Positions 36,213-46,618 are shown, numbered from the stretch's first letter. The stretch: DNA of 64,000 nucleotides from Enterococcus sp. DIV2402 (GCF_017426705.2 NZ_CP147251.1:533501-597500), one strand, 5' to 3'. A program made the numbers and translations. Notes: generated by a model from the letters alone, not told the origin.

Positions 36213-37268
36213 TTATCCTCCTATTGCTGTAATGGGATCGACTTTGGTAACTGTTCGTATAGAAAATAACCCGCCAATTATTGCGACACTAATCAATAGC
36301 CCACTGTATAAGCCCCACTGTGACCAAATAATGGCAAAAGGCATCGCATCTGGTAATACTAAACTGGTACCAAATGCCAAGAAAATGGCTAATCCAACTC
36401 CGATTACCCCTACGATAAAAGCTTGTGCGATTAAGGAATTTGCAAGAAAGCTATTACGAATCCCTTGAGCTTTCATCACACCGAAAATGGCAGTTTTTTG
36501 TAACGTAATTACGTACATGAAAATTCCCACCACTGCGGTTGCAACCACAAATAAGAAATAAATCATCGCATCCAAGGTAAGATTTTGAGCAGAATATCCT
36601 GGAATATTTTCAATTAGTTCAGGCGTTGTTAAGGATGTCATCTTTTCATTTGTAGACGGAAGTTGCGCCTTTTCTTTGGTTACCACAGCATTAATGGGTT
36701 GGTTATTCAAGGGCTGATCTCCAAATTTGAGTTGCGTCCACGTTTCAAGATTCGTATAGATAACAGGCGTCACTGTGTAATAATTTTCTGAAGTAATGCC
36801 AACGATGGTTAACGCTTCTGGATAATTACCAATTTTGATGGTATCACCAAGATGATAGCCATCTTTTGCTAAATTTTCAGGAATGATAATCTCATTGTTC
36901 TGTTTGAATCTTGTCCCTTTGATAAGAGTAGGGAGTAAAAAAGCTTTTTCTGCTGTACCAAAAACAGTAACATTTTGTTCAGCTCCTTTGATGGCACCAT
37001 TATAGATACCAACTGGTGCTTTTTGTTTAGCTGTAATTTGATCAAAATCATCCATGGTCAGTTGGGAAGCCGTGAGTGTTTTATTGGCTTCTTCGGATAA
37101 AATGATTTCTTGGGCTTGCCAATCTTCCACTCCTTTTTTAAATTCTTCTGCTAATCCTCGCGCTAAGCCAGAGAGCATAAAGACGACATAAGCAATTAAA
37201 AGCATCATGCCAATAATTAGTCCATAACGCAATTTAGCGTAACGCATTTCTTTGATTGCTAAAAACAT
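36213..37268 (-). CDS. hrtB: ABC transporter permease, HrtB-like (FtsX/MacB fold)
   Basis: A 351-residue permease. One N-terminal helix (about 15-38), a large extracellular domain (about 40-230) and three C-terminal helices with an FtsX domain give the four-helix MacB layout. The start MFLAIKEM resembles lactococcal HrtB as I remember it. ATG 37268 is supported by AAGGAGG about seven bases upstream; upstream in-frame codons run through the operator palindromes and are not likely translated. Confidence 0.82.
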   Translation of the reverse strand: MFLAIKEMRYAKLRYGLIIGMMLLIAYVVFMLSGLARGLAEEFKKGVEDWQAQEIILSEEANKTLTASQLTMDDFDQITAKQKAPVGIYNGAIKGAEQNVTVFGTAEKAFLLPTLIKGTRFKQNNEIIIPENLAKDGYHLGDTIKIGNYPEALTIVGITSENYYTVTPVIYTNLETWTQLKFGDQPLNNQPINAVVTKEKAQLPSTNEKMTSLTTPELIENIPGYSAQNLTLDAMIYFLFVVATAVVGIFMYVITLQKTAIFGVMKAQGIRNSFLANSLIAQAFIVGVIGVGLAIFLAFGTSLVLPDAMPFAIIWSQWGLYSGLLISVAIIGGLFSIRTVTKVDPITAIGG

Positions 37269-37291
37269 GGGTATTCCTCCTTGTGTTTTAT

Positions 37292-37347
37292 AGTGACAAA
37301 ATGTCACTTCTAGAAAGAGTGTAACGAAAAAGTGACATTTTGTCACT
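37292..37347 (-). promoter_or_regulatory. Two identical palindromic operators before hrtB
   Basis: AGTGACA-AAA-TGTCACT at 37292-37308 and the same 17-mer on the other strand at 37331-37347, centres 39 bp apart. A TATAAA (-10, minus strand) borders the inner copy. They are almost certainly sites for the TetR-type regulator encoded behind hrtA. Confidence 0.75.
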
Positions 37348-37357
37348 TATAATGCAA

Positions 37358-37378
37358 AAAGAAGGAATTTCCTTCTTT
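37358..37378 (-). terminator. Terminator of the GNAT gene
   Basis: Stem AAAGAAGG / CCTTCTTT with five-base loop and a T-run on the minus strand. Confidence 0.6.
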
Positions 37379-37841
37379 AAAATTGTTTCAAATACCAACA
37401 ATCCATCGTGTCGTGTCCGCTTGACCCTAACGGTGCGGTGAGTTTTTCAAAATGATTTTTTTCATATAGGTGGATGGCTTTGTCCATTGTGGAAAATGTT
37501 TCTAAATAGATTCCTTGATAGTGGGCTTTGGCAAATTCAAGAGCTTGAGTCATCAACTGTTGTCCGTAGCCTTTGCCTTTGACTGTATGACTGAGATAGA
37601 GTTTTTGTAATTCTGCCACATGCTCTTTAAATGGAGCAACGCCGACACCTCCAAGCACTTGCTCATTTTCTACGAGAACCCAATAAATGGCATTTGGTAG
37701 CGAATAGAACTGAGATAACTGATCTAGCTCAGGATCAAAATAAGCTGTTCCAGGAATATCTAAGTGGTAATATTCTAAATTTTCACGGATAATTTTAGCA
37801 ATGGCAGCATTGTCTTTTTCTTGTATGGGGCGAATATGCAT
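37377..37841 (-). CDS. GNAT-family N-acetyltransferase
   Basis: A 154-residue acetyltransferase with the acetyl-CoA binding segment VKGKGYGQQLM (about 88-98) and the family start MHIRPIQEKD. The substrate is unknown. ATG 37841 is chosen for its AAGGAG site; a longer reading frame upstream overlaps the divergent MFS promoter region and is not credible. It is a single-gene unit. Confidence 0.85.
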   Translation of the reverse strand: MHIRPIQEKDNAAIAKIIRENLEYYHLDIPGTAYFDPELDQLSQFYSLPNAIYWVLVENEQVLGGVGVAPFKEHVAELQKLYLSHTVKGKGYGQQLMTQALEFAKAHYQGIYLETFSTMDKAIHLYEKNHFEKLTAPLGSSGHDTMDCWYLKQF

Positions 37842-37973
37842 CTTTCTTCTCCTTTTGAGTGGTTTTATTCGAAAATAATAATGAAAATTCTTTTTAGTAC
37901 TTGAAAGTTTCAGAAAATTCATGTAGAATTTTGAAGGTTTAATTAATTTTATAAAGTTGGGGATGGTTTTGCA

Positions 37974-39161
37974 ATGTCTAAGTATCAACGAAAAGTTTTA
38001 GTTTCTACTTCTGCTGGAATCGCATTAGAAAACATGGATATCATGTTTCTGGCTTTTTCACTTTCCTCTATCATTTCGACCTTTGGGATTTCAGGTACGC
38101 AAGCAGGTTTAATTGCAACAATCACCAATTTAGGAATGTTAGTTGGTGGGATTTTTTTTGGTTTAATGGCGGATAAATATGGTCGGGTCAAAGTTTTCTC
38201 ACAAACAGTTATTTTATTTTCAGTGGCATCATTATTAATGTATTTTGCATCAAATATTTATTTAGTCTATTTATTCCGCTTTATCGCTGGGATTGGTGCA
38301 GGTGGTGAATATGGCGCATGTATGTCATTAATTTCCGAAACATTCCCTAAGAAACATTTAGGAAAAGCAACGTCAATGGCTGGTATTGGTGGACAAGTTG
38401 GAGCTATGTTAGCTGCTATTTTAGCTTCATTGATTATTCCGACATTTGGTTGGGAAATGCTTTATGTAATTGGTGTGTTACCAGTCATTATGGTCTTGTT
38501 TATTCGTCGGGACTTGAAAGAACCCGAAGCGTTTGAAGAAACAAAAGCAAGCGGTCGTAACACGAGTTTATGGTCATTGTTTGCTAATCCTAAAACAGCA
38601 TGGCAAACGATTGGTTTAACTGCAATGGTTACTGTCCAAATTGCGGGTTACTTTGGTCTGATGAACTGGTTACCGTCAATTATGCAAACGCGTTTGGGCT
38701 TGTCGGTTTCAGGTTCTTCTTTATGGATGGTTAGTACTATTTTAGGGATGTCAGTAGGAATGTTAACCTTTGGAACAATCATGGATAAAATTGGTGCCAG
38801 ACGTTCATACGTAATCTTTTTAATTTGTTCCGCACTTTCAGTTTATTTATTAGTATTAGCTAGAAATCAGTGGACGTTAATTACCGCAGCAGTTATAGTT
38901 GGTTATTTTATTAATGGAATGTATGGTGGTTATGGCGCAATTATTAGTCGATTATACCCAACAGCCATTCGAGCAACAGCAAATAATTTCATTATGAACT
39001 TAGGACGAGCTGTCGGTGGTTTTTCGTCAATTGTTATTGGCTTTTTAATGGATAATTATGATTTACAAGCAGTTGTTTTATTCTTATCGTTGATTTACTT
39101 AGTTAGTTTGACAGTATTAATGACAATTCCGGGGATTAAAGCTTTAAATGAACAAGTGTAA
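37974..39161 (+). CDS. MFS transporter (12 helices), organic acid or sugar type
   Basis: A 395-residue carrier with 12 helices and the MFS loop motif GLMADKYGRVK near residue 63, plus GIGAGGEYGACMSLISE near 106. That second motif resembles the aromatic-acid/metabolite:proton symporter groups rather than drug pumps. The substrate is not readable. It is a single gene divergent from the acetyltransferase, ended by a hairpin terminator. Confidence 0.82.
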   Translation: MSKYQRKVLVSTSAGIALENMDIMFLAFSLSSIISTFGISGTQAGLIATITNLGMLVGGIFFGLMADKYGRVKVFSQTVILFSVASLLMYFASNIYLVYLFRFIAGIGAGGEYGACMSLISETFPKKHLGKATSMAGIGGQVGAMLAAILASLIIPTFGWEMLYVIGVLPVIMVLFIRRDLKEPEAFEETKASGRNTSLWSLFANPKTAWQTIGLTAMVTVQIAGYFGLMNWLPSIMQTRLGLSVSGSSLWMVSTILGMSVGMLTFGTIMDKIGARRSYVIFLICSALSVYLLVLARNQWTLITAAVIVGYFINGMYGGYGAIISRLYPTAIRATANNFIMNLGRAVGGFSSIVIGFLMDNYDLQAVVLFLSLIYLVSLTVLMTIPGIKALNEQV

Positions 39162-39190
39162 AAGAGGAGTATTTTTACTCCTTTTTTATT
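39160..39190 (+). terminator. Terminator of the MFS gene
   Basis: Stem AAGAGGAGTA / TACTCCTTTT with loop TTTT and T-run. Confidence 0.75.
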
Positions 39191-39210
39191 TTATGTAAAG
39201 GAGAAGATCG

Positions 39211-39906
39211 ATGTTAAATGGGGTACTCGTCAATAGTGCAGCAATTATTTTAGGTGGTTGCTTAGGTGCGGTGTTGCGAAATATTAGTGAAGAAATGAAA
39301 GATACGGTTACAAAAGGAATTGGTTTAGGGGTCGTTGCGTTGGGAATCCAGATGGCTATTCAAACCAAATCTTTTACAATGGTCATTATTAGTTTGTGTA
39401 TTGGTGCAATGATTGGTGAATTTTTTGGAATTGAAAAGGGTATGAATCGCTTGGGTCTATTTTTAGAAAAGAAATTTGCGCGTTCTAATAGTAATTTTGC
39501 TGAAGGCTTTGTGACGGCATCGCTTATTTTTGTGATTGGTTCCATGGGGATTGTCGGTTCGATTGAAAGTGGTGTTTCTGGAAATCATGCAACACTGTAC
39601 ACAAAAGCAGTCATGGATGGCTTTTTATCCATTATGTTGACAGCCTCTTTAGGTGTTGGTGTGTTATTTTCTTCGATTCCTATTCTTTTATATCAAGGGG
39701 CTATTGTTTTAGCGGCAAGCGTATTAGTCCGCTTGATTCCTCCTGAACTGATGACCGAATTAATGGGTGAAATTAGTGCCATTGGTGGTATTATGATTTT
39801 GGGGATTGGAATGAATATTTTGAAAATCAGCTACATTCGAGTGTCGAATTTTTTACCAGGAATTCTCATAATGGTGTTGTTGATGTGTGTCCAGTATTTC
39901 TATTAA
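39211..39906 (+). CDS. DUF554 family membrane protein (YqgA-like)
   Basis: A 231-residue membrane protein with six to seven helices. The conserved start NGVLVNSAAIILGGCLGAVL, together with KGIGLGVVALGIQMA and SGVSGNHATLYTKAVMDG, marks DUF554. Function is not established. AAAGGAG stands eight bases before the ATG. It is followed by tspO after about 60 bases. Confidence 0.82.
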   Translation: MLNGVLVNSAAIILGGCLGAVLRNISEEMKDTVTKGIGLGVVALGIQMAIQTKSFTMVIISLCIGAMIGEFFGIEKGMNRLGLFLEKKFARSNSNFAEGFVTASLIFVIGSMGIVGSIESGVSGNHATLYTKAVMDGFLSIMLTASLGVGVLFSSIPILLYQGAIVLAASVLVRLIPPELMTELMGEISAIGGIMILGIGMNILKISYIRVSNFLPGILIMVLLMCVQYFY

Positions 39907-39966
39907 TAGTTATCGATAGGTTTCTTATTTTGCTTGTGTTACTCTAGAAAAGAGGAGGTCATTTGG

Positions 39967-40428
39967 ATGAAATGGCTTATTTGGTTACTGAGTGTGATTG
40001 GAATTGAGTTAACGGGTTTTATTTCTAGTTATTTTGCGGGGGATATTCAAACGGTCTACCAAGAGTTGCAAAAGCCACCCTTGTCTCCAGCAGGCGGTGT
40101 CTTTGGAATTATGTGGACGATTCTTTATGCGATGATTGGGACAGCCTTGTTTCTATTAATTACGTCAAAAGTTAATAAAGGCAAACAAACAGCAATTGTG
40201 TTATTTATTATTCAACAAGTTTTAAATTTCTCATGGAGTATTATTTTCTTTGGTGGCGGTCACTATTGGCTTGCGAGTGTCGTGATTGTTGCGCTGATTC
40301 TCTTAATTGTAGCGTGCATCAAAGTTTTTTATCGGATTCAGCCTTTCGCAAGTTATTTATTTGTTCCGTATCTCTTATGGTGTATCTTTGCAGGCTATTT
40401 ATGTATTGGCATTGCTATTTTAAATTAA
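39967..40428 (+). CDS. tspO: TspO/MBR family protein
   Basis: A 153-residue five-helix protein with the family segments KPPLSPAGGVFGIMWTILY (about 36-54) and NFSWSIIFFGG (about 89-99). TspO binds tetrapyrroles such as heme and protoporphyrin, and cholesterol-like ligands. ATG 39967 has AGGAGG eight bases upstream; the frame extends 11 codons further without a site. A tetrapyrrole-binding protein fits the heme-using character of this window, though no direct link is visible. Confidence 0.85.
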   Translation: MKWLIWLLSVIGIELTGFISSYFAGDIQTVYQELQKPPLSPAGGVFGIMWTILYAMIGTALFLLITSKVNKGKQTAIVLFIIQQVLNFSWSIIFFGGGHYWLASVVIVALILLIVACIKVFYRIQPFASYLFVPYLLWCIFAGYLCIGIAILN

Positions 40429-40436
40429 AAAAAGTA

Positions 40437-40515
40437 GATAAAAAAACTATCCAGATGATAGAAAAAGGTGCGAAAGCGCAGCCGTTTTCTCGATGATCCG
40501 GATAGTTTATTTTTT
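40437..40515. terminator. Bidirectional terminator between tspO and the oligopeptidase gene
   Basis: Stem AAACTATCC / GGATAGTTT with an inner structured part; A and T runs on both sides; convergent genes. Confidence 0.75.
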
Positions 40516-40518
40516 TGT

Positions 40519-42321
40519 CTAAATATATTCTTCTGTTAACGTCATAAATTCATTGATATCTTTTAAGACCATATCGATACCTGCTTGCCAGAAATCAGGT
40601 TTTGTTAAATCAACTTGTAGATGTTTTTGTGCTAATTCTTCGGTTGTCATAGACGCTGTGTCGCGTAACAAGGCAATATATTCATCTTCAAAGTTTGAGC
40701 CTTTTTGATTGGCATACGCATAAATACCCATGCTGAATAGATAACCAAATGTATACGGGAAGTTGTAAAATGGGACATCATCAATAAAGAAATGTAATTT
40801 CGCAGCCCAGAAATGGGGATGATACGTACCTAAGCTATCTAAATAACTTTCTTTTTGAGCAGCTAACATCATTTCAGTGATCTGTTCAGCAGAAACCAAC
40901 CCTTTTTGACGCGCTTGGTAGAAATTATTTTCAAAAATATAACGGGTATGGATATTCATGAACATTGCAATTGCATTTTGCATTTTAGCGTCTAATAAAT
41001 TTATTTTTTCTTCTTTGGTCGTTGCTTCTTTTAATGTCGCATCAGCAACAATTAACTCGGCAAAAGTACTTGCTGTCTCGGCAACATTCATCGCATAGTC
41101 TTGATTTAAGCTAGGCAAGTCCCACATCACACTACTGTGAAACGCATGTCCTAATTCGTGTGCTAACGTCGCTACTTCATTGACAGAATTACTATAAGTC
41201 ATGAAAATACGTGATTCTTGCGTTTCAGGTAAGCTAGTGCAATAACCGCCAGGGCGTTTGCCTGGACGATCTTCCGCTTCAATCCATGCGTTATCAAATG
41301 CCATTTGCGCAAATTTGGACATTTTTGGACTGAATTTCTCAAAGTTTTCCACGATAAATGTCGCTGCAGCATCAAACGAATAGGTACGTTCTTGCATCTC
41401 GCCTAAAATAATAGGCGCATCTTGGTCTTGCCAATCCATTTTTTCTTTCCCAAATAATTGCGCCTTACGTGTTAAAAAGTCAACGATAGGTTGTTTATTT
41501 TTTTGAATCGTTGCCCACATGGTATCTAGCGTTGCTTGTTCTAAACGATTATATTCTAATGGTTCTTTTAAGTAGTTATCAATTCCATGCAATTTTTGAG
41601 TGGACAAGCGGAAGCCGTCTAAGTGATTAAGAGTATCTGCAAATAAATCAGCTTTTTCATTCCAAGCTTGCTCCCATTTCTCAAATAATTCTTGACGAAT
41701 GTTGGCATCAGGATCACCCATCATTTTATTAAAGGCTTGTCCTGCTGATAAGTGAATTTTTGTTCCATCTTCTTGCGTAAATGGAATCGTGATACTAGCG
41801 ACAATTGTATCGTAATGTTCGCTCCAAGCATTTAACCCATCCAATTTCAATGTATTAATAATGTTTTCTTCAGCTTCAGATAATAGTTCGTTCCCGTCAC
41901 GACGAATCTCTGTTAGACGGAAAGCAACTGGTTGTAATTGTTCCGTTGCCATTTGTGTGGTCCATGTATTATCGTCAATTTCTGTTAATTTTTTAGAGAA
42001 AATAGTACGTGCTAATTGATATTCTGGTAATTTACTGTATAAGTCGCCAGATAATATTTTTGCTTTACTATCGTTGACATTACTTGAAAGTAGGGCATTG
42101 ATGAAACTCGAACATTGCCCAAAGCCATTGCTAATGGTTTCAGCTAATTGTAACAATTTCACCAAGGCATCTGTTGCATCTTCAGTTGGTGACCAAGCCG
42201 TTACTGCTTGGTGATACGCATGAATTTCATCTGATAATTGTGCCATACGTTGTGTTAATTTTTCTGAATCGCTTCCTCCTGGAAAAATAGTTTCTAAATC
42301 CCAGTTGATTGCATAAGTCAT
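40519..42321 (-). CDS. M3-family oligoendopeptidase (PepF type)
   Basis: A 600-residue cytoplasmic zinc metallopeptidase with the HExxH motif in LAHELGHAFHS (about residue 388) and the conserved C-terminal region YAYANQKG. It cleaves medium-size peptides (about 7-17 residues) inside the cell. Length matches the family. A single-gene unit. It probably handles peptides imported by Opp systems. Confidence 0.9.
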   Translation of the reverse strand: MTYAINWDLETIFPGGSDSEKLTQRMAQLSDEIHAYHQAVTAWSPTEDATDALVKLLQLAETISNGFGQCSSFINALLSSNVNDSKAKILSGDLYSKLPEYQLARTIFSKKLTEIDDNTWTTQMATEQLQPVAFRLTEIRRDGNELLSEAEENIINTLKLDGLNAWSEHYDTIVASITIPFTQEDGTKIHLSAGQAFNKMMGDPDANIRQELFEKWEQAWNEKADLFADTLNHLDGFRLSTQKLHGIDNYLKEPLEYNRLEQATLDTMWATIQKNKQPIVDFLTRKAQLFGKEKMDWQDQDAPIILGEMQERTYSFDAAATFIVENFEKFSPKMSKFAQMAFDNAWIEAEDRPGKRPGGYCTSLPETQESRIFMTYSNSVNEVATLAHELGHAFHSSVMWDLPSLNQDYAMNVAETASTFAELIVADATLKEATTKEEKINLLDAKMQNAIAMFMNIHTRYIFENNFYQARQKGLVSAEQITEMMLAAQKESYLDSLGTYHPHFWAAKLHFFIDDVPFYNFPYTFGYLFSMGIYAYANQKGSNFEDEYIALLRDTASMTTEELAQKHLQVDLTKPDFWQAGIDMVLKDINEFMTLTEEYI

Positions 42322-42417
42322 GAAAAAAACTCCCTTCTGTTTTCCGTATACAGTATAACATAACTGTTTCTTTGCTAAACAGAAAATGCTAAGATGAGAT
42401 ATTGAGGTGATGAAACA

Positions 42418-42921
42418 GTGAAAAAAGGTATGAAAAATGGAAATACCTATTTAATTATCGGTTTTGTTGTGATAGCAGTTCTCTTTTATAGCTCTTCGCA
42501 ATCCTATGAGGAGCAGTCTCAAATTGGTTTACTTACCGTGTTGTTAAAAAATGAACCGTTCAAAGAGTGGCTAAGTAAAATTTCTTTTATCTATGCAGAT
42601 AGCGAAGTTAGTATCCAAGCAAAAGGTTATTTTGCTTTTATTGAATTTTTTGTGCGGAAATTTGCGCATTTTGGGACGTATTTTGTTTTAGGTGGTAGCT
42701 TTTTCTTGGGATTGTTTCCTAAATTAAACTCATTAGGTTTGTCGGCTTTCTTTGGTTGGATGGCAGCAACGGGTTATGCAGGAATGGACGAATTTCACCA
42801 AATGATGACCAATGGACGCACGCCGTTATTTCAAGATGTGATGTTAGATTCAGTTGGCGCGTTAACAGCAGTTCTGTTATGTTGGATATTCATTGGCTTT
42901 CGACAACAACGAATTTTCTAA
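42418..42921 (+). CDS. VanZ-like family membrane protein
   Basis: A 167-residue membrane protein with four helices and the VanZ motif RKFAHFGTYFVLG (about 80-92) plus GYAGMDEFHQMMTNGR (about 119-134). GTG start with AGGTGA seven bases upstream. VanZ of Tn1546 gives low teicoplanin resistance, but chromosomal VanZ-like proteins are widespread and this one is not part of a van cluster. It lies 15 bases before yebC. Confidence 0.82.
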   Translation: MKKGMKNGNTYLIIGFVVIAVLFYSSSQSYEEQSQIGLLTVLLKNEPFKEWLSKISFIYADSEVSIQAKGYFAFIEFFVRKFAHFGTYFVLGGSFFLGLFPKLNSLGLSAFFGWMAATGYAGMDEFHQMMTNGRTPLFQDVMLDSVGALTAVLLCWIFIGFRQQRIF

Positions 42922-42936
42922 AAGGAGAGGATAGAA

Positions 42937-43659
42937 TTGGCGGGACATAGTAAATGGAAAAATATTCAAGGAAGAAAAAATGCTCAAGATGCAAAACGAG
43001 GCAAAATTTTCCAAAAACTATCAAGAGAAATTTATATTGCGGCAAAAAATGGTGGGGCAGACAGTGCTTCAAATCCGGCATTGCGTTTAGCTTTAGACAA
43101 AGCCAAAGCAGCCAATATGCCCAATGATAATGTGGAACGTGCCATCAAAAAAGCTACCAGCTCAACTGATGGCGCAAACTATGATGAAGTTGTTTATGAA
43201 GGTTATGGACCAGGTGGAGTGGCGATTCTAGTAGAAACGCTAACGGATAATCGCAACCGAACAGGAACCAATGTCCGCGTTGCCTTTAGTCGCAATGGGG
43301 GGAATCTAGGAGAAACTGGCTCGGTAAGTTATATGTTTGACCGCAAAGGGTATCTGGCGATTGAAAGAGAAAATTTAGCTTTGGATGAAGATGAAATGCT
43401 GGAGAAAGTGTTGGAAGTCGGCGGTGAAGATTTAATTACCTCCCCGGAAGTATTTGAAATTTACACAGCGCCTGAAGATTTTACGACAGTTCGTGATGAA
43501 TTAGAACAAAGCTTTACCTTAGCACAAGCCGAATTAACGATGTTGCCACAAACTACTACAGTATTGTCAGATGCACAAAAAGCACAATTTGACCAATTAA
43601 TCGAAAAACTAGAAGATGATGACGATGTATCAGAAGTTTATACATCTATTGAAGAATAA
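42937..43659 (+). CDS. yebC: YebC/PmpR family DNA-binding regulatory or translation protein
   Basis: A 240-residue YebC/TACO1 family protein. The start [20 protein letters not shown] is diagnostic, with [19 protein letters not shown] (about 90-109) further on. Recent work on the family points to relief of ribosome stalling at proline stretches as well as transcription control. The start codon is TTG, with AGGAGAGG eight bases upstream. Confidence 0.92.
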   Translation: MAGHSKWKNIQGRKNAQDAKRGKIFQKLSREIYIAAKNGGADSASNPALRLALDKAKAANMPNDNVERAIKKATSSTDGANYDEVVYEGYGPGGVAILVETLTDNRNRTGTNVRVAFSRNGGNLGETGSVSYMFDRKGYLAIERENLALDEDEMLEKVLEVGGEDLITSPEVFEIYTAPEDFTTVRDELEQSFTLAQAELTMLPQTTTVLSDAQKAQFDQLIEKLEDDDDVSEVYTSIEE

Positions 43660-43660
43660 A

Positions 43661-43690
43661 AAAAAGCTGAACGATTGCCGTTCAGCTTTT
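43661..43690. terminator. Bidirectional terminator between yebC and the L,D-transpeptidase gene
   Basis: Perfect stem AAAAGCTGAACG / CGTTCAGCTTTT with loop ATTGC. Confidence 0.88.
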
Positions 43691-43694
43691 CTGT

Positions 43695-45101
43695 TTATAG
43701 GACAATAACTGGTGTTCCAACTTCAACCATATCGAATAATTCTGCCATGACTCCAGGTGGTGTATTCACGCAACCATGAGAACCAACTGTTTTCCATAAT
43801 TCACCACCATAAGCAGGTTGCCAGTTAGAATCATGAATACCAACACCTGTCCAATCAATTGGCATCCAATAATCAACAGGTTCTGCATATTTTGAACCGT
43901 CATCATTTGTTCCACGTAAGGTAGCGTTACGTTCTTTATTCCAGATATAAAAGACTCCTGGAGGGGTAGGTGTTTTAGGTTTTCCAGAAACAATATCGGT
44001 TTCTAGTACCACTTTGCCTTCTTTGTAGTACCACATGTGTTGATTTTGTAAATCAACTTCAACGTAAGTATCACTAAATAGTGGTGCTCCCGCATCGGCG
44101 CTTCCTTGAGCAATTGGTGTGCGAGTAAAATCTTCACCATTTGATAAATCAGCAATCAAGGCATCAGTTTCATCATCTGGTGCGATTGTCCAACTCAATG
44201 TCCCAGCAGGAACCGTCACTTCACCACGTTTGGTACTATTAAATTTAGAATCATTGGTACTTGTATTATATTTCTCCCCTAAAGAGGCAACATATTCACG
44301 GACTTTGTCGCGATTAATGTCTGCTTTGCCATCTTTGTAAGATAACCAGTCCATGATTTTATCTTTAGGAATTTCAAACGTGTTTCCATTAATTGTATAA
44401 GAAGCATTTACATGCGCAATTTTATTTAAGGCATCTGCTTCTTTATTTAGTTCTGCATTATCAGATGTAATCTTCGGTGTTGTTTTATAAGTGTCTAGAT
44501 TTAATTCGTCTTTACCCGTTAATAATTCTGTTTTGAAATCTTCAATCGTTTGTTGAACATCAAATTTGGTACCAGTCACTTCAGGAGTAATTTCAAAACC
44601 ATCTTCGCCCTTAGTTAATTTTGCATCTTCAGTTACTTGACGATCTTTATTTAGTTCATCAAGTTCTTTTTTTAATTCTTCAGTTTTGTCAGCTAAAATA
44701 TCTTCATCAAAAGCTGCTTCATTCAGAGAAAGATTTTGTTTTGAGCCGAGGGAAGCTGTACCCCATAACCATTGACTTTGGTCATTTTGCATTTTTTCTA
44801 AATCAGAAGTAAAGTCTGTATTTAAACCAAATTCATGTTTATTAATGGTTTTCCATTCTTGGTCATTTTCTTTTAAAGTAAATTCTTGTGCTGCATAACG
44901 ATCATGCAACTTTTTATTTGCTTCTTCTACAGTTAACTCACTTACATTGATATCTTCAACATATGTTTTTGGTAAAAAACGATCAACATAATATGTACTA
45001 CGATAAGAATAACCTGCGACAATAACTAAAATACCCACCAACACGCCAATGATGACTTTTTGAGTCGTAGACGTCATTGAACGTTTTCCAGAAAGAGACA
45101 T
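43695..45101 (-). CDS. L,D-transpeptidase (YkuD domain) with PG-binding domains
   Basis: A 468-residue protein with an N-terminal membrane anchor (about 15-35) and about 280 residues of PG_binding_4-type repeats. The C-terminal YkuD catalytic domain holds GIHDSNW and SHGCVN (catalytic Cys near 444). L,D-transpeptidases make 3-3 cross-links in peptidoglycan that bypass beta-lactams; this layout matches Ldt(fm) of E. faecium. ATG 45101 is the most likely start (GAGGAG 13 bases upstream); a TTG at 45113 lies too close to that site. Confidence 0.9.
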   Translation of the reverse strand: MSLSGKRSMTSTTQKVIIGVLVGILVIVAGYSYRSTYYVDRFLPKTYVEDINVSELTVEEANKKLHDRYAAQEFTLKENDQEWKTINKHEFGLNTDFTSDLEKMQNDQSQWLWGTASLGSKQNLSLNEAAFDEDILADKTEELKKELDELNKDRQVTEDAKLTKGEDGFEITPEVTGTKFDVQQTIEDFKTELLTGKDELNLDTYKTTPKITSDNAELNKEADALNKIAHVNASYTINGNTFEIPKDKIMDWLSYKDGKADINRDKVREYVASLGEKYNTSTNDSKFNSTKRGEVTVPAGTLSWTIAPDDETDALIADLSNGEDFTRTPIAQGSADAGAPLFSDTYVEVDLQNQHMWYYKEGKVVLETDIVSGKPKTPTPPGVFYIWNKERNATLRGTNDDGSKYAEPVDYWMPIDWTGVGIHDSNWQPAYGGELWKTVGSHGCVNTPPGVMAELFDMVEVGTPVIVL

Positions 45102-45235
45102 AAAGATATTCAACTCCTCATAAATTTAAAATTGAGCTACAATACAACACAATAAGTTAGTAATATCATAGCATATTTACAATTGAAAACGAGAATAATG
45201 CTTGAAAAGTGGATGAATTCTAATAAATATTTAAA

Positions 45236-45284
45236 AAAGAGGGGAACATGACCGTAAAGTATGGACATGTTCCCTCTGCTATTT
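45236..45284 (-). terminator. Terminator of ldh
   Basis: Long stem AGAGGGAACATGTCC / GGTCATGTTCCCCTCT with T-run on the minus strand. Confidence 0.8.
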
Positions 45285-45301
45285 TCTCGTTTCGTTACAA
45301 A

Positions 45302-46345
<1,044 letters not shown>

Positions 46346-46515
46346 TTACCATCTTCACGAGGATTTGTCATGTGATTTATGAAACAATATAACAGTTTTT
46401 TTAACTGTGCTAGTTGTAAATGCTTACTTCACAAATCTGTATTTATTTTTAATAGGTAAAATAGTTAAAGAAATCTTTATTAAAGCATTGAATTTTGGGC
46501 TATTAGGACGGATTA

Positions 46516-46568
46516 TGTTATAATTTAGAAAAATACGCAGAGAAACTGGACAATGAACAATTGTCCAG
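46516..46568 (+). promoter_or_regulatory. pth promoter and leader hairpin
   Basis: Extended -10 TGTTATAAT (TATAAT at 46519-46524) followed by a nine-bp hairpin CTGGACAAT-GAACA-ATTGTCCAG (46546-46568) in the untranslated leader. The -35 is weak. The hairpin role is unknown. Confidence 0.5.
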
Positions 46569-46618
46569 CATTTTGCGTGAGGTTGAAAAAAATGGAACAA
46601 ATGGAGATAGATAGATAG

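Noticed and set aside
36869..37051. Short antisense frames within hrtB, ldh, copA and other genes
   Set aside because: They lie fully inside well-supported genes, lack start signals and show no recognisable family.
37842..37988. N-terminal extension of the GNAT protein
   Set aside because: It has no ribosome-binding site, reads through the divergent MFS promoter region and is rich in unlikely residues; the internal ATG 37841 has a good site.
42418..42921. VanZ-like gene as a glycopeptide resistance determinant
   Set aside because: No van ligase, dehydrogenase or regulatory genes nearby; VanZ-like proteins are common chromosomal genes.
46370..46387. Rex-like site ATGTGA-N6-AAACAA upstream of ldh
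   Set aside because: Three mismatches to TTGTGA-N6-TCACAA and no clear promoter around it; too weak to list as a site.
46414..46434. TTGTAA...TCACAA inverted repeat between ldh and pth
   Set aside because: Spacing of nine bases and mismatched arms do not fit Rex or another regulator I know.
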